Positions 42,517 to 49,344 of a stretch of 64,000 nucleotides of DNA are shown piece after piece (the first letter of the stretch is position 1; every line of letters starts with the position of its first letter). The DNA is from Candidatus Chloroploca asiatica (GTDB lineage: Bacteria; Chloroflexota; Chloroflexia; Chloroflexales; Chloroflexaceae), in the NCBI RefSeq assembly GCF_002532075.1, contig NZ_LYXE01000050.1, positions 26,501-90,500 of the forward strand. Direction: 5' to 3'. The translations under genes and the position numbers were made by a program. The notes under the pieces are model-generated. The model saw nothing but the letters and a program-made list of their open reading frames with translations. It was not told where the DNA came from and ran no database searches.

Positions 42517-43307
42517 CCGGTTTCATCCAGTACCGCCTGCATATCATCGCCAGCAACTTCATAGGCCGCAAAGACCTCGCGCTCGTTGAGGCCTTCCAGC
42601 GTGTGGAGCACTGCGGCCACAGCATCGAGCTGGGATAGATCGCCGATGACCCCGCTGAAGCTGCGCTCGGTCGCGTCGGTGGCGACGAGGTGGCGTTTGA
42701 GGGTGAGGCAATCAGCTTCGATCTGTGGTAAGAGGAGAGGAATATTTTCCGGGAATGGAACGCGTGCAACGTAACTTTCTGTAAGCTGAATCTTTGCACT
42801 AATTGAGCGAATTACAGAGCTTGCAAAGCGAGCGTTAAGAACTGCCGCAGTGCCGAGTAGAGGCGAAAAAACAGCTGAAGCTAGGTGAGAGAAAAAACCT
42901 TCTATTTCTAGTCTGCGTAATCCCAGGCTTCCTCGCGCCATATAGCTATAAGTCCAGCCGCTACTGAAATAATGATATTCGTTACGAATTGCTGACCCCG
43001 GGTGAAGTTTAATAAGGATACCGTGATACTTCCAATTCACAACCCAAAACTGATGACCAAACCATTTTCCGTATCCCCCACCTTTCTCGAATGGCACCCA
43101 ACGAGATGTATCAAACGTCTCCCATTGAAACCGCACAAATCGACTATCATCGGCTGTAGCCAGTCCCTGGCACACATCAGCAACATCTCCAAGCAATCGA
43201 CCTGTTAGCAACTCAAAAAACTTCGGCCTGAGCCAATACACCACCGGACTCTCCGGGATCGCCAGGAAATCGCTCTGTTTAGGCGTTGAGACGGCGGGGT
43301 GGTTCAT
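41052..43307 (-). CDS. Truncated second PglX: alternative target-recognition segment plus shared C-terminus
   Basis: 751 residues from the ATG at 43307, 17 bp after the vapC stop, with a GAGGAG ~11 bp upstream. It lacks the whole methyltransferase half (no DPCCGSG, no NPPY). It begins at the motif 'KQSDFLAIPESPVVYWL', equivalent to 'KQNDFLNIPESPLVYWI' at residue ~700 of the full PglX. A ~265-residue region follows, collinear with but different from the full protein's recognition region ('FEKGGGYGKWFGH' against 'YHKGGGYSKWSGF'), then a C-terminus nearly identical to PglX. It may be a silent recombination donor or a separately translated specificity subunit. Confidence 0.85.
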   Translation of the reverse strand: MNHPAVSTPKQSDFLAIPESPVVYWLRPKFFELLTGRLLGDVADVCQGLATADDSRFVRFQWETFDTSRWVPFEKGGGYGKWFGHQFWVVNWKYHGILIKLHPGSAIRNEYHYFSSGWTYSYMARGSLGLRRLEIEGFFSHLASAVFSPLLGTAAVLNARFASSVIRSISAKIQLTESYVARVPFPENIPLLLPQIEADCLTLKRHLVATDATERSFSGVIGDLSQLDAVAAVLHTLEGLNEREVFAAYEVAGDDMQAVLDETGIPAGFHPLIAGYDTLPDLPADLDLPPLPPEVRDYLAAHERIVPSAAELQRIKQRLRGLYEAGPGVKESEQATEAAEGGEGDEDVAVSGAHIPIPTETFLEELSVKLELHPIAVYWLLEQLRAEGTRCKPEEQRLLEDRLSVLILRLLGHRWPKQIEAGEPLPAWADEDGIIPLTAGVGQPTLAERLRLRLRAEDGATGAQQAEALLAELTGLSLEEWLRREFFKRHMRQFKYRPIAWHLASDPTTATGGKGRGKGGSGGARSARRTQPAFECLVYYHACSSDLLARIRTQYVEPFLRAERQRLDAARRSNQETEGAQAQARIQELEEFNRRLQSVAEQGFATPELEKSLADEPLDRWSSDGLIALPDHADLLRQEQSWRVDLNDGVRVNIAPIQQAGLLVADVLKAADAKKALADRARWRSDERRWVRQGKLPRCGWMPDDIPESPQWTVLAPQREAEQAKLAEKRRAVVERGGQGVARADATSQEG

Positions 43308-43323
43308 GGTTGGTGGTCGCTCC

Positions 43324-43791
43324 TCAGGGGTGCAGGTTCGGGTTCTCGGCGGCAAGGCCCTCAGCGCGAGCGGCGGCGAGCAGATCATCGTCGGCGGCGA
43401 CGAATGTCAGGGGGGAAAAGCCAGCAGCCAGGGCAGTCGTATGCATATCCAGCGCTGTCGCAAGCTGCACGGCGTCATAGCCGCGCAGCCGGTGAGTCTG
43501 TGTGAGCCGCACGGCCTGATCGATAATGAGATTGCTCAGTGACGAGATCACATATTCTGCATCAAAATGATACAGCAACAGCCCTACCAACGCATCTCGC
43601 TCATCGCGTGAGATGCCGCGTACGGTTCGATGCCGCGCTGCGATTGCCGCAGATACCTCGACGCGTGTGATATCGGCAACCACGATTGAATTTCCAGCGG
43701 CAGGGTCAGTCAGTGATCCGATCCAGGCACTGCCGATCTCGGTCAGATACCGTTTCACAAGGGCACTTGAGTCGAGGAAGAACAGCATCAT
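43324..43791 (-). CDS. PIN-domain toxin (VapC-like)
   Basis: 155 residues. PIN motifs: 'LFFLDSSALVKRY' (Asp), 'VEVSAAI' (Glu), 'RGYDAVQLATAL' (Asp) and 'FVAADDDLL' (last acids). Its start overlaps the antitoxin stop (ATGA). It is the last gene of a four-gene block placed between the two pglX copies, and its stop lies 17 bp from the start of truncated pglX, which may therefore be translated by re-initiation. Confidence 0.88.
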   Translation of the reverse strand: MMLFFLDSSALVKRYLTEIGSAWIGSLTDPAAGNSIVVADITRVEVSAAIAARHRTVRGISRDERDALVGLLLYHFDAEYVISSLSNLIIDQAVRLTQTHRLRGYDAVQLATALDMHTTALAAGFSPLTFVAADDDLLAAARAEGLAAENPNLHP

Positions 43792-44105
43792 TCTTTGGGT
43801 CCGCGCATTTCAAGGACAACCTCGCTCAGGGGCTTGCCCTCGGCGCGGTCGAGAATCGTGCGGGCCTCCTCCAGAGTAAGCGTCGATTGGGCCGCACGCT
43901 GCTTTTCCTCCGGGCTGAGTTCGCCCAACCTGCCGGATGCCCGTAGAACTTCTCGTAGCCGCTCGCGCTCGCTCATCAGTGTACTCGCCGATTTCTCTGT
44001 CAGCCATTCCTGAGCGACCGCTTCGATTGCCACCTGCTTCTGCTCGGCTACGGAGCGCAGCCGTTCATAGACCTTCGCTGGTAGATCAAGCGTAAGAGTT
44101 GTCAT
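43788..44105 (-). CDS. Antitoxin of the PIN toxin (RHH-type)
   Basis: 105 residues. 'TTLTLDLPAKVYERLRSVAE' is a ribbon-helix-helix-like DNA-binding start, and the acidic, helical C-terminus would wrap the toxin. It is coupled to both neighbours by ATGA overlaps (44105/44102 and 43791/43788), so the whole mnt-hepT-vapB-vapC block is translated as one unit. Confidence 0.82.
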   Translation of the reverse strand: MTTLTLDLPAKVYERLRSVAEQKQVAIEAVAQEWLTEKSASTLMSERERLREVLRASGRLGELSPEEKQRAAQSTLTLEEARTILDRAEGKPLSEVVLEMRGPKE

Positions 44106-44371
44106 GGCAGGGTGTCTCCTTTCGTGCCGTCATTGTAGCATGCTGCCTCCCGCAATACCTTCGCCTTTTCTTGCGGACTCTTCAACCCGACCAGGCGGAA
44201 GGCGACGATCCGGTGCGTGGATGTCGGGCGGGCGTTGCCCAACATGGCGTGCTGGACCTGTTGCTGCGCGGCAAAGGCGGCGAAATCCAGGCCGGCGCTG
44301 TACTGCTCGATGGCCTCGATAGCTGCGAGCATATCGCGGAGCCGCACGATATCACTGCGTGGGCTACTCAT
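44102..44371 (-). CDS. HepT-like HEPN toxin, C-terminally replaced
   Basis: 89 residues. The first ~45 residues ('DIVRLRDMLAAIEAIEQYSA', 'GLDFAAFAAQQQVQHAMLGN') match HepT/DUF86 proteins. The rest ('LVGLKSPQEKAKVLREAA...') does not, and the usual 'LRNVLVHDY'-type segment with the catalytic R-x4-6-H motif is missing. It is probably inactive as an RNase. A related 'LQEKARVLREAA' string is encoded just upstream of the mnt gene (44700-44760), suggesting local duplication. ATGA overlaps couple it to mnt and vapB. Confidence 0.6.
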   Translation of the reverse strand: MSSPRSDIVRLRDMLAAIEAIEQYSAGLDFAAFAAQQQVQHAMLGNARPTSTHRIVAFRLVGLKSPQEKAKVLREAACYNDGTKGDTLP

Positions 44372-44691
44372 ATGATGATCACCTCAGCCAGGATGCGCTC
44401 ACCGATCCCCGGTTTGAGGTCGGGCCGATGCACCAGATCGACCGGCACCCGAAGCAACTCAGACAGCCGTTCCTGTAACTCAACATACGTAAACAGCCCG
44501 GGCATCTGCTCGAACTCAACAAGCACATCCAGATCGCTGTTCGGTTTTTGTTCCTGCCGCGCATAGGAGCCGAACAGCCCGAGTGATCGAATATGGTAGC
44601 GCCGCGCCAACTCGGGCAAATGCTGGCGCAAAATCTCGAGTAGTGAAGAAAGCTCACCAGGCGCGCTTGCCTGCGCAGAAACGTTGCTCAT
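44368..44691 (-). CDS. MNT-type nucleotidyltransferase antitoxin (MntA-like)
   Basis: 107 residues. The minimal nucleotidyltransferase signature 'GLFGSYARQEQKPNSDLDVL' contains the GSx10-12DxD pattern. Proteins of this type neutralise HEPN toxins by AMP transfer. It starts after GGAGGTGTAGGC and overlaps the hepT-like gene by ATGA. It lies 160 bp after the full-length pglX stop, beyond the hairpin. Confidence 0.87.
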   Translation of the reverse strand: MSNVSAQASAPGELSSLLEILRQHLPELARRYHIRSLGLFGSYARQEQKPNSDLDVLVEFEQMPGLFTYVELQERLSELLRVPVDLVHRPDLKPGIGERILAEVIII

Positions 44692-44764
44692 GCCTACACC
44701 TCCTGGCTCTCTAGTATAGCAGCCCGCGCTGCCTCGCGCAGCACACGCGCCTTTTCTTGCAGGG

Positions 44765-46316
44765 CTGATGCAATGTCATTTCGATCGTCCGCAGATGACG
44801 CAGATTACGCAGATGCGGAAGCGGTAATCTGCGTCATCTGCGGACTTTATCTAACCCTCCTGAGACGTTGCATCAGCCCTGGCTACGCCCTGCCCACCGC
44901 GCTCCACGACGGCCCGACGCTTTTCTGCGAGCTTCGCCTGCTCAGCTTCGCGCTGTGGGGCCAGCACCGTCCACTGCGGGCTTTCGGGGATGTCGTCGGG
45001 CATCCAGCCGCAGCGCGGCAGTTTGCCCTGGCGCACCCAACGCCGCTCGTCCGAGCGCCAGCGCGCCCGGTCGGCAAGCGCCTTTTTGGCGTCGGCAGCT
45101 TTGAGTACATCAGCAACCAGGAGGCCGGCCTGCTGGATGGGGGCGATATTGACCCGCACGCCGTCGTTGAGGTCAACGCGCCAGCTCTGTTCCTGGCGCA
45201 GCAGATCCGCGTGGTCGGGCAAGGCGATCAGTCCGTCGCTGCTCCAGCGATCAAGCGGTTCGTCGGCCAGGCTCTTTTCCAGTTCGGGGGTGGCAAAGCC
45301 CTGCTCGGCCACGCTCTGCAGGCGACGGTTGAACTCTTCCAACTCCTGGATACGCGCCTGCGCCTGGGCACCCTCGGTCTCCTGGTTGCTGCGGCGGGCG
45401 GCATCGAGGCGCTGGCGCTCGGCGCGCAAGAATGGCTCGACATATTGGGTGCGGATACGCGCCAAAAGATCGCTGCTACAGGCATGATAATAGACCAGGC
45501 ACTCGAAGGCGGGTTGGGTGCGTCGGGCGGATCGCGCTCCGCCACTACCGCCCTTGCCGCGCCCTTTGCCGCCCGTGGCGGTGGTCGGGTCGCTGGCGAG
45601 GTGCCAGGCGATCGGGCGGTATTTGAACTGGCGCATGTGCCGTTTGAAGAATTCGCGCCGGAGCCATTCCTCTAGGCTCAGTCCGGTCAGTTCGGCCAGC
45701 AGCGCCTCGGCCTGCTGTGCGCCGGTTGCGCCATCTTCTGCGCGTAAACGCAGGCGCAAGCGTTCGGCAAGCGTTGACTGGCCGACGCCAGCGGTGAGCG
45801 GGATGATGCCATCTTCATCGGCCCAGGGCGGCAACGGCTCCCCCGCTTCGATCTGCTTCGGCCAGCGGTGGCCGAGCAGCCGCAGGATCAGCACCGACAA
45901 GCGATCTTCGAGCAGGCGCTGTTCTTCGGGTTTGCAGCGTGTACCCTCGGCACGTAGCTGCTCGAGCAGCCAGTAGACCGCGATCGGGTGGAGTTTGAGC
46001 TTGACCGACAGTTCCTCCAGGAAGGTTTCGGTGGGGATCGGGATGTGTGCGCCCGAAACAGCCACATCCTCATCGCCCTCGCCACCTTCTGCTGCCTCGG
46101 TCACTTGCTCGCTCTCTTTGACGCCCGGCCCGGCCTCGTACAACCCGCGCAGCCGCTGCTTGATGCGCTGCAATTCCGCCGCCGATGGCACAATGCGTTC
46201 GTGGACGGCAAGGTAGTCGAGCACTTCGGGTGGCAGCGGTGGCAAGTCGAGATCGGCGGGCAGATCGGGCAGGGTATCGTAGCCGGTGATCAGCGGGTGG
46301 AAGCCAGCAGGATAGC
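44765..46316 (-). repeat. Long direct repeat, copy A (3' end of full pglX)
   Basis: Partner of 40958-42516 with the same orientation, 3.8 kb apart. The stop-proximal ~930 bp (44844-45775) look identical between copies and the recognition-proximal ~540 bp are diverged. Direct orientation means simple recombination would delete the toxin-antitoxin block and swap the recognition segment. Confidence 0.85.
44789..44843. terminator. 20-bp hairpin downstream of full pglX
   Basis: The 20-bp stem is ccgcagatgacgcagattac with its perfect complement (44824-44843). Relative to the copy at 40981 it has one repeat unit fewer in the right arm, and a T-to-G change in one arm is matched by an A-to-C change in the other, so pairing is conserved. 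It begins 7 bp after the pglX stop. Confidence 0.6.
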
Positions 46317-49197
46317 CCACCTCGTTATACATGGTAAGTTCGTCTTCAATTTGTAGACCAAAAGCTCTATTTACTCCATCTTCGAGGAATTTCTCAGCAG
46401 TTAGCAACATTGCTATCAATATAGATTTGGTCTTACAACTGCCTTCGCCAGCATACCAATAGAATATAAGTTCATATTTGCAAAGGGTTTCCTTAATTTG
46501 GAAGCAAAACTTGGATGTGCTATATAAGTTGAGAACTGAGTGTACTGGTGGTACCGGAAGCCTACGAACATAATTCTCAGTGAAATGGAAATTTGGAGTA
46601 AGAAAACGAAGAAAGTACGTGAACACCCTTGAATTCAGAACACCTCCCAATAAGAAGGTTGCCCATTCTCTGCTTATCGGTCTTACAATTGGGCCCATAT
46701 GTCCATAGAGCTCATCTTTGTATAGACGGCGCAATCCAAAAGAGCTCATTCCGACTTCACTAAACGTGAGGCCATCTGTAAAGTAAAATTCCGGACTGGC
46801 AACAACAGATGTGGGATAGTTTTTAATCCTTGCTCCTCCATGATCCCACCTGCTAACAGACGATAGAAAGCCACTCCATTTGGAATAACCTCCTCCTTTA
46901 TGATACGGAAGCCATCCGCTACCACCAGGAGCTTCCCAAAAAAATACAACAAATTGATCATTTCTACCAGTCATGAAACCTTTTCTAACTTCAGCAATAG
47001 ATCGCACTGTAGCTGCAGATCTGAGAAGTGCTGCAAACCTTTGAGATATCCAGTACACTAGAGGACTTTCTGGAATATTCAAGAAGTCATTTTGTTTGAA
47101 CTCACTTATACCAATATCTTTGCTCGCATCCAATAATGCCAAAGCTTTCTCTGTATGGCTATTTATGCTTACGAGTCTCACTGTCAATAAATGATGATTC
47201 GCTGTAGCATATCGGTTTACGAAGGTGAATAAGACTGTGTTTACCACCTCTCCGCTGATCTCTTCAAATGCATGTGAGCCAAGATGCACTAAACATTCGA
47301 TCCCGGTGGATTTAAGAAGACCTGTGAAATGCTTTTCATTCTTTGATAATACTGTTTCTTGATATTGGCCACGGAGCTCAACATAGCTCTTCATAAACAT
47401 CCACGACTGTTGTGTTACCATCGCAACACGCCCGTTAAGGCGACACAGCTCCAGACATCGCATTATGAACGCTGCATACAGGTCACGTTTCCCGGCTTTA
47501 TAGTGCTGCTCGACATATTTCTTGAGCGGCGTTTCCATATTCTTGCTACCCATATACGGCGGGTTCGTCACCACCACCGCATACGTGCGGTCGAGCAGTT
47601 GCAGCAGGCGCACGCCACCCTCGGCCTCGCGCCCAAACAGCCGTGCGGCCACGTCGTCATCACCGGCTTCGGCGGCAAAGCTGTGCGCCACGCGGTCGAG
47701 CAGTTGTTTCTTGAGTTCGGATGGGTCGCTGTTCGCCAGCGCGGTGACGGTTCGGCGCAGGGTGGCATCGTCGGCGTCAAAATCCATCTGGATGGTGTGC
47801 GGCTGCTGGAGCGCCTTGATCGCCGCATCGACATGCTCAGCCGGGCGCAACAGGCTGCCCAGGATGTCGGCCTGTTCCAGCGCGGCGAACACCCCTTCCA
47901 GGAGCGGTTTGAGCACCCGGTCACCAGGGTGGCGGCGCAGATGGCGCTGTAACGCACCAGTGCTCAGGCCAGTCGGGGTGCTGGCAATATTCAGGGTGGG
48001 CGGGCGGTAAACAATCGTTGATAGCCGCTGGCCGATCCTCTTTTTGCTCTCGGCGCGCACAAACTCCCATGCGCGTAGGTAGAGCGTGAGTGCCGCCAAC
48101 TGCGCCGCACGCGGGTCCAGGTCGATCCCATGCAGATGCCGCTCCAGGATGCGGTCGGCAATGGCGGTTGCGCTCATGTCGGGGTAACGCTCGCGGTACA
48201 TTGCCGCAAACATGTCGAACGCCTCGCGCAGGAAGTGACCACTGCCACAGCATGGATCGATCAGGTCAAGCGATTCCAGCGGGCGCGGGTGCGCGGGTGG
48301 CTCCTGGCCCTCGGGCCGATTACCGATAAAGTAGGCCCAGGTCGCAGGCAACTGCGCATCCGGATAGGCCTCGTGGTAGGAGCGGCCCAGGCTGTTCTGC
48401 AAGAGCCACTGCACCATATAGGGTTCCGTGAACAACTGGGTCGCAGCGGCGATCTCGCTGCGGGTCGCGGCCTTGCCACCACTCCCCAACTTGACATAAA
48501 CGCGTGCCTTGGCGGCTTCCTGGTAGAACTGGTAGCACCACCCGATCGCATCCGGGTCGGCAAAGGCCGCATCGGCCTCCTCGATAGTGTAGCCCTGCGG
48601 CGCGCCGCCAACCAGCGCCACACAGCGCAGCAGCGCCGCCACCGAAGGCCGCAGGGCCGCCGCTGGATCGCGGGGGTCGAACAGGCCCGGCAAGGCCGCC
48701 GCCTGGGCAAGGCAGGCATCATCGATCACCGCCCACCAGCCGCCGTCGGCCCCGCTCGTGCGGGCGGGAGCTTCGTGGCGCAACGCATACAGCGCCTCTG
48801 AAAGCCGGTCATACTCCGGGTTAGCGCGCAGCGTCTCATCGATCAGGCCGCGCGTCTCCATCGCCCGCAGCGCCAGCAGCCGGTTGATCCAGGTATAGGC
48901 CGCCCGCTCGACCACCTCGGCGCGCGCCAGTTTGCGCTTCTGCTCGGCCTCGCTGCCCTTGCTGCCATTCACCGCGGCCTCAATGAACGCCTCGGCGGCA
49001 AGCCGCGCCGGCATCGAGGCAGGGTCACGCACGACATCATACGGCGCAAGGCGGCCATCCTCAGCAACCCCCAATCGCTCCAGTTCGCGATCCAGGTCAC
49101 CGCGCTGCCATGCGCCCGCGCTATCGGTAGAACCGGCGAGTATGGCGCGCAGCGACGAAACCAGTGGGCGGAGCAGATCTTTCTGGCGCTTGAGCAT
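44851..49197 (-). CDS. pglX: BREX adenine-specific DNA methyltransferase PglX
   Basis: 1448 residues. Residues 1-~700 hold the Class I methyltransferase: SAM motif 'LIDPCCGSGHFL' (~313) and catalytic 'VVVTNPPYMGSKNM' (~542). From the family motif 'NIPESPLVYW' (~705) to ~960 lies the recognition region, noticeably AT-richer than its surroundings. The final ~485 residues, including 'EWLRREFFKRHMRQFKYRPI', are shared with the truncated copy at 41052-43307. PglX methylates one adenine of a non-palindromic site to mark self DNA in BREX. It starts 147 bp after brxC. Confidence 0.93.
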   Translation of the reverse strand: MLKRQKDLLRPLVSSLRAILAGSTDSAGAWQRGDLDRELERLGVAEDGRLAPYDVVRDPASMPARLAAEAFIEAAVNGSKGSEAEQKRKLARAEVVERAAYTWINRLLALRAMETRGLIDETLRANPEYDRLSEALYALRHEAPARTSGADGGWWAVIDDACLAQAAALPGLFDPRDPAAALRPSVAALLRCVALVGGAPQGYTIEEADAAFADPDAIGWCYQFYQEAAKARVYVKLGSGGKAATRSEIAAATQLFTEPYMVQWLLQNSLGRSYHEAYPDAQLPATWAYFIGNRPEGQEPPAHPRPLESLDLIDPCCGSGHFLREAFDMFAAMYRERYPDMSATAIADRILERHLHGIDLDPRAAQLAALTLYLRAWEFVRAESKKRIGQRLSTIVYRPPTLNIASTPTGLSTGALQRHLRRHPGDRVLKPLLEGVFAALEQADILGSLLRPAEHVDAAIKALQQPHTIQMDFDADDATLRRTVTALANSDPSELKKQLLDRVAHSFAAEAGDDDVAARLFGREAEGGVRLLQLLDRTYAVVVTNPPYMGSKNMETPLKKYVEQHYKAGKRDLYAAFIMRCLELCRLNGRVAMVTQQSWMFMKSYVELRGQYQETVLSKNEKHFTGLLKSTGIECLVHLGSHAFEEISGEVVNTVLFTFVNRYATANHHLLTVRLVSINSHTEKALALLDASKDIGISEFKQNDFLNIPESPLVYWISQRFAALLRSAATVRSIAEVRKGFMTGRNDQFVVFFWEAPGGSGWLPYHKGGGYSKWSGFLSSVSRWDHGGARIKNYPTSVVASPEFYFTDGLTFSEVGMSSFGLRRLYKDELYGHMGPIVRPISREWATFLLGGVLNSRVFTYFLRFLTPNFHFTENYVRRLPVPPVHSVLNLYSTSKFCFQIKETLCKYELIFYWYAGEGSCKTKSILIAMLLTAEKFLEDGVNRAFGLQIEDELTMYNEVGYPAGFHPLITGYDTLPDLPADLDLPPLPPEVLDYLAVHERIVPSAAELQRIKQRLRGLYEAGPGVKESEQVTEAAEGGEGDEDVAVSGAHIPIPTETFLEELSVKLKLHPIAVYWLLEQLRAEGTRCKPEEQRLLEDRLSVLILRLLGHRWPKQIEAGEPLPPWADEDGIIPLTAGVGQSTLAERLRLRLRAEDGATGAQQAEALLAELTGLSLEEWLRREFFKRHMRQFKYRPIAWHLASDPTTATGGKGRGKGGSGGARSARRTQPAFECLVYYHACSSDLLARIRTQYVEPFLRAERQRLDAARRSNQETEGAQAQARIQELEEFNRRLQSVAEQGFATPELEKSLADEPLDRWSSDGLIALPDHADLLRQEQSWRVDLNDGVRVNIAPIQQAGLLVADVLKAADAKKALADRARWRSDERRWVRQGKLPRCGWMPDDIPESPQWTVLAPQREAEQAKLAEKRRAVVERGGQGVARADATSQEG

Positions 49198-49344
49198 GGT
49201 GATTATTCTCCCTGTGGCTGCACCGCAGGTAATTGCCGAAAGGCGCGGATGAGTGTCTCAAAGGTAGTGGAGGAGAGTGTCATGGGATGTGTATGCCTAC
49301 ATTTTTGAATGCTTATCTGCGTGATGTGGCGCGTGCTATCACCA

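Noticed and set aside
40981..44843. CRISPR-like array from the cgcagatta units
   Set aside because: The units are contiguous, form a single palindrome and have no unique spacers; no cas gene is present.
41052..49197. Explaining the second pglX as an assembly duplication
   Set aside because: The recognition segments, the flanking toxin-antitoxin genes and the hairpin lengths differ between copies, so both are real loci, although the identical 930 bp should be confirmed with long reads.
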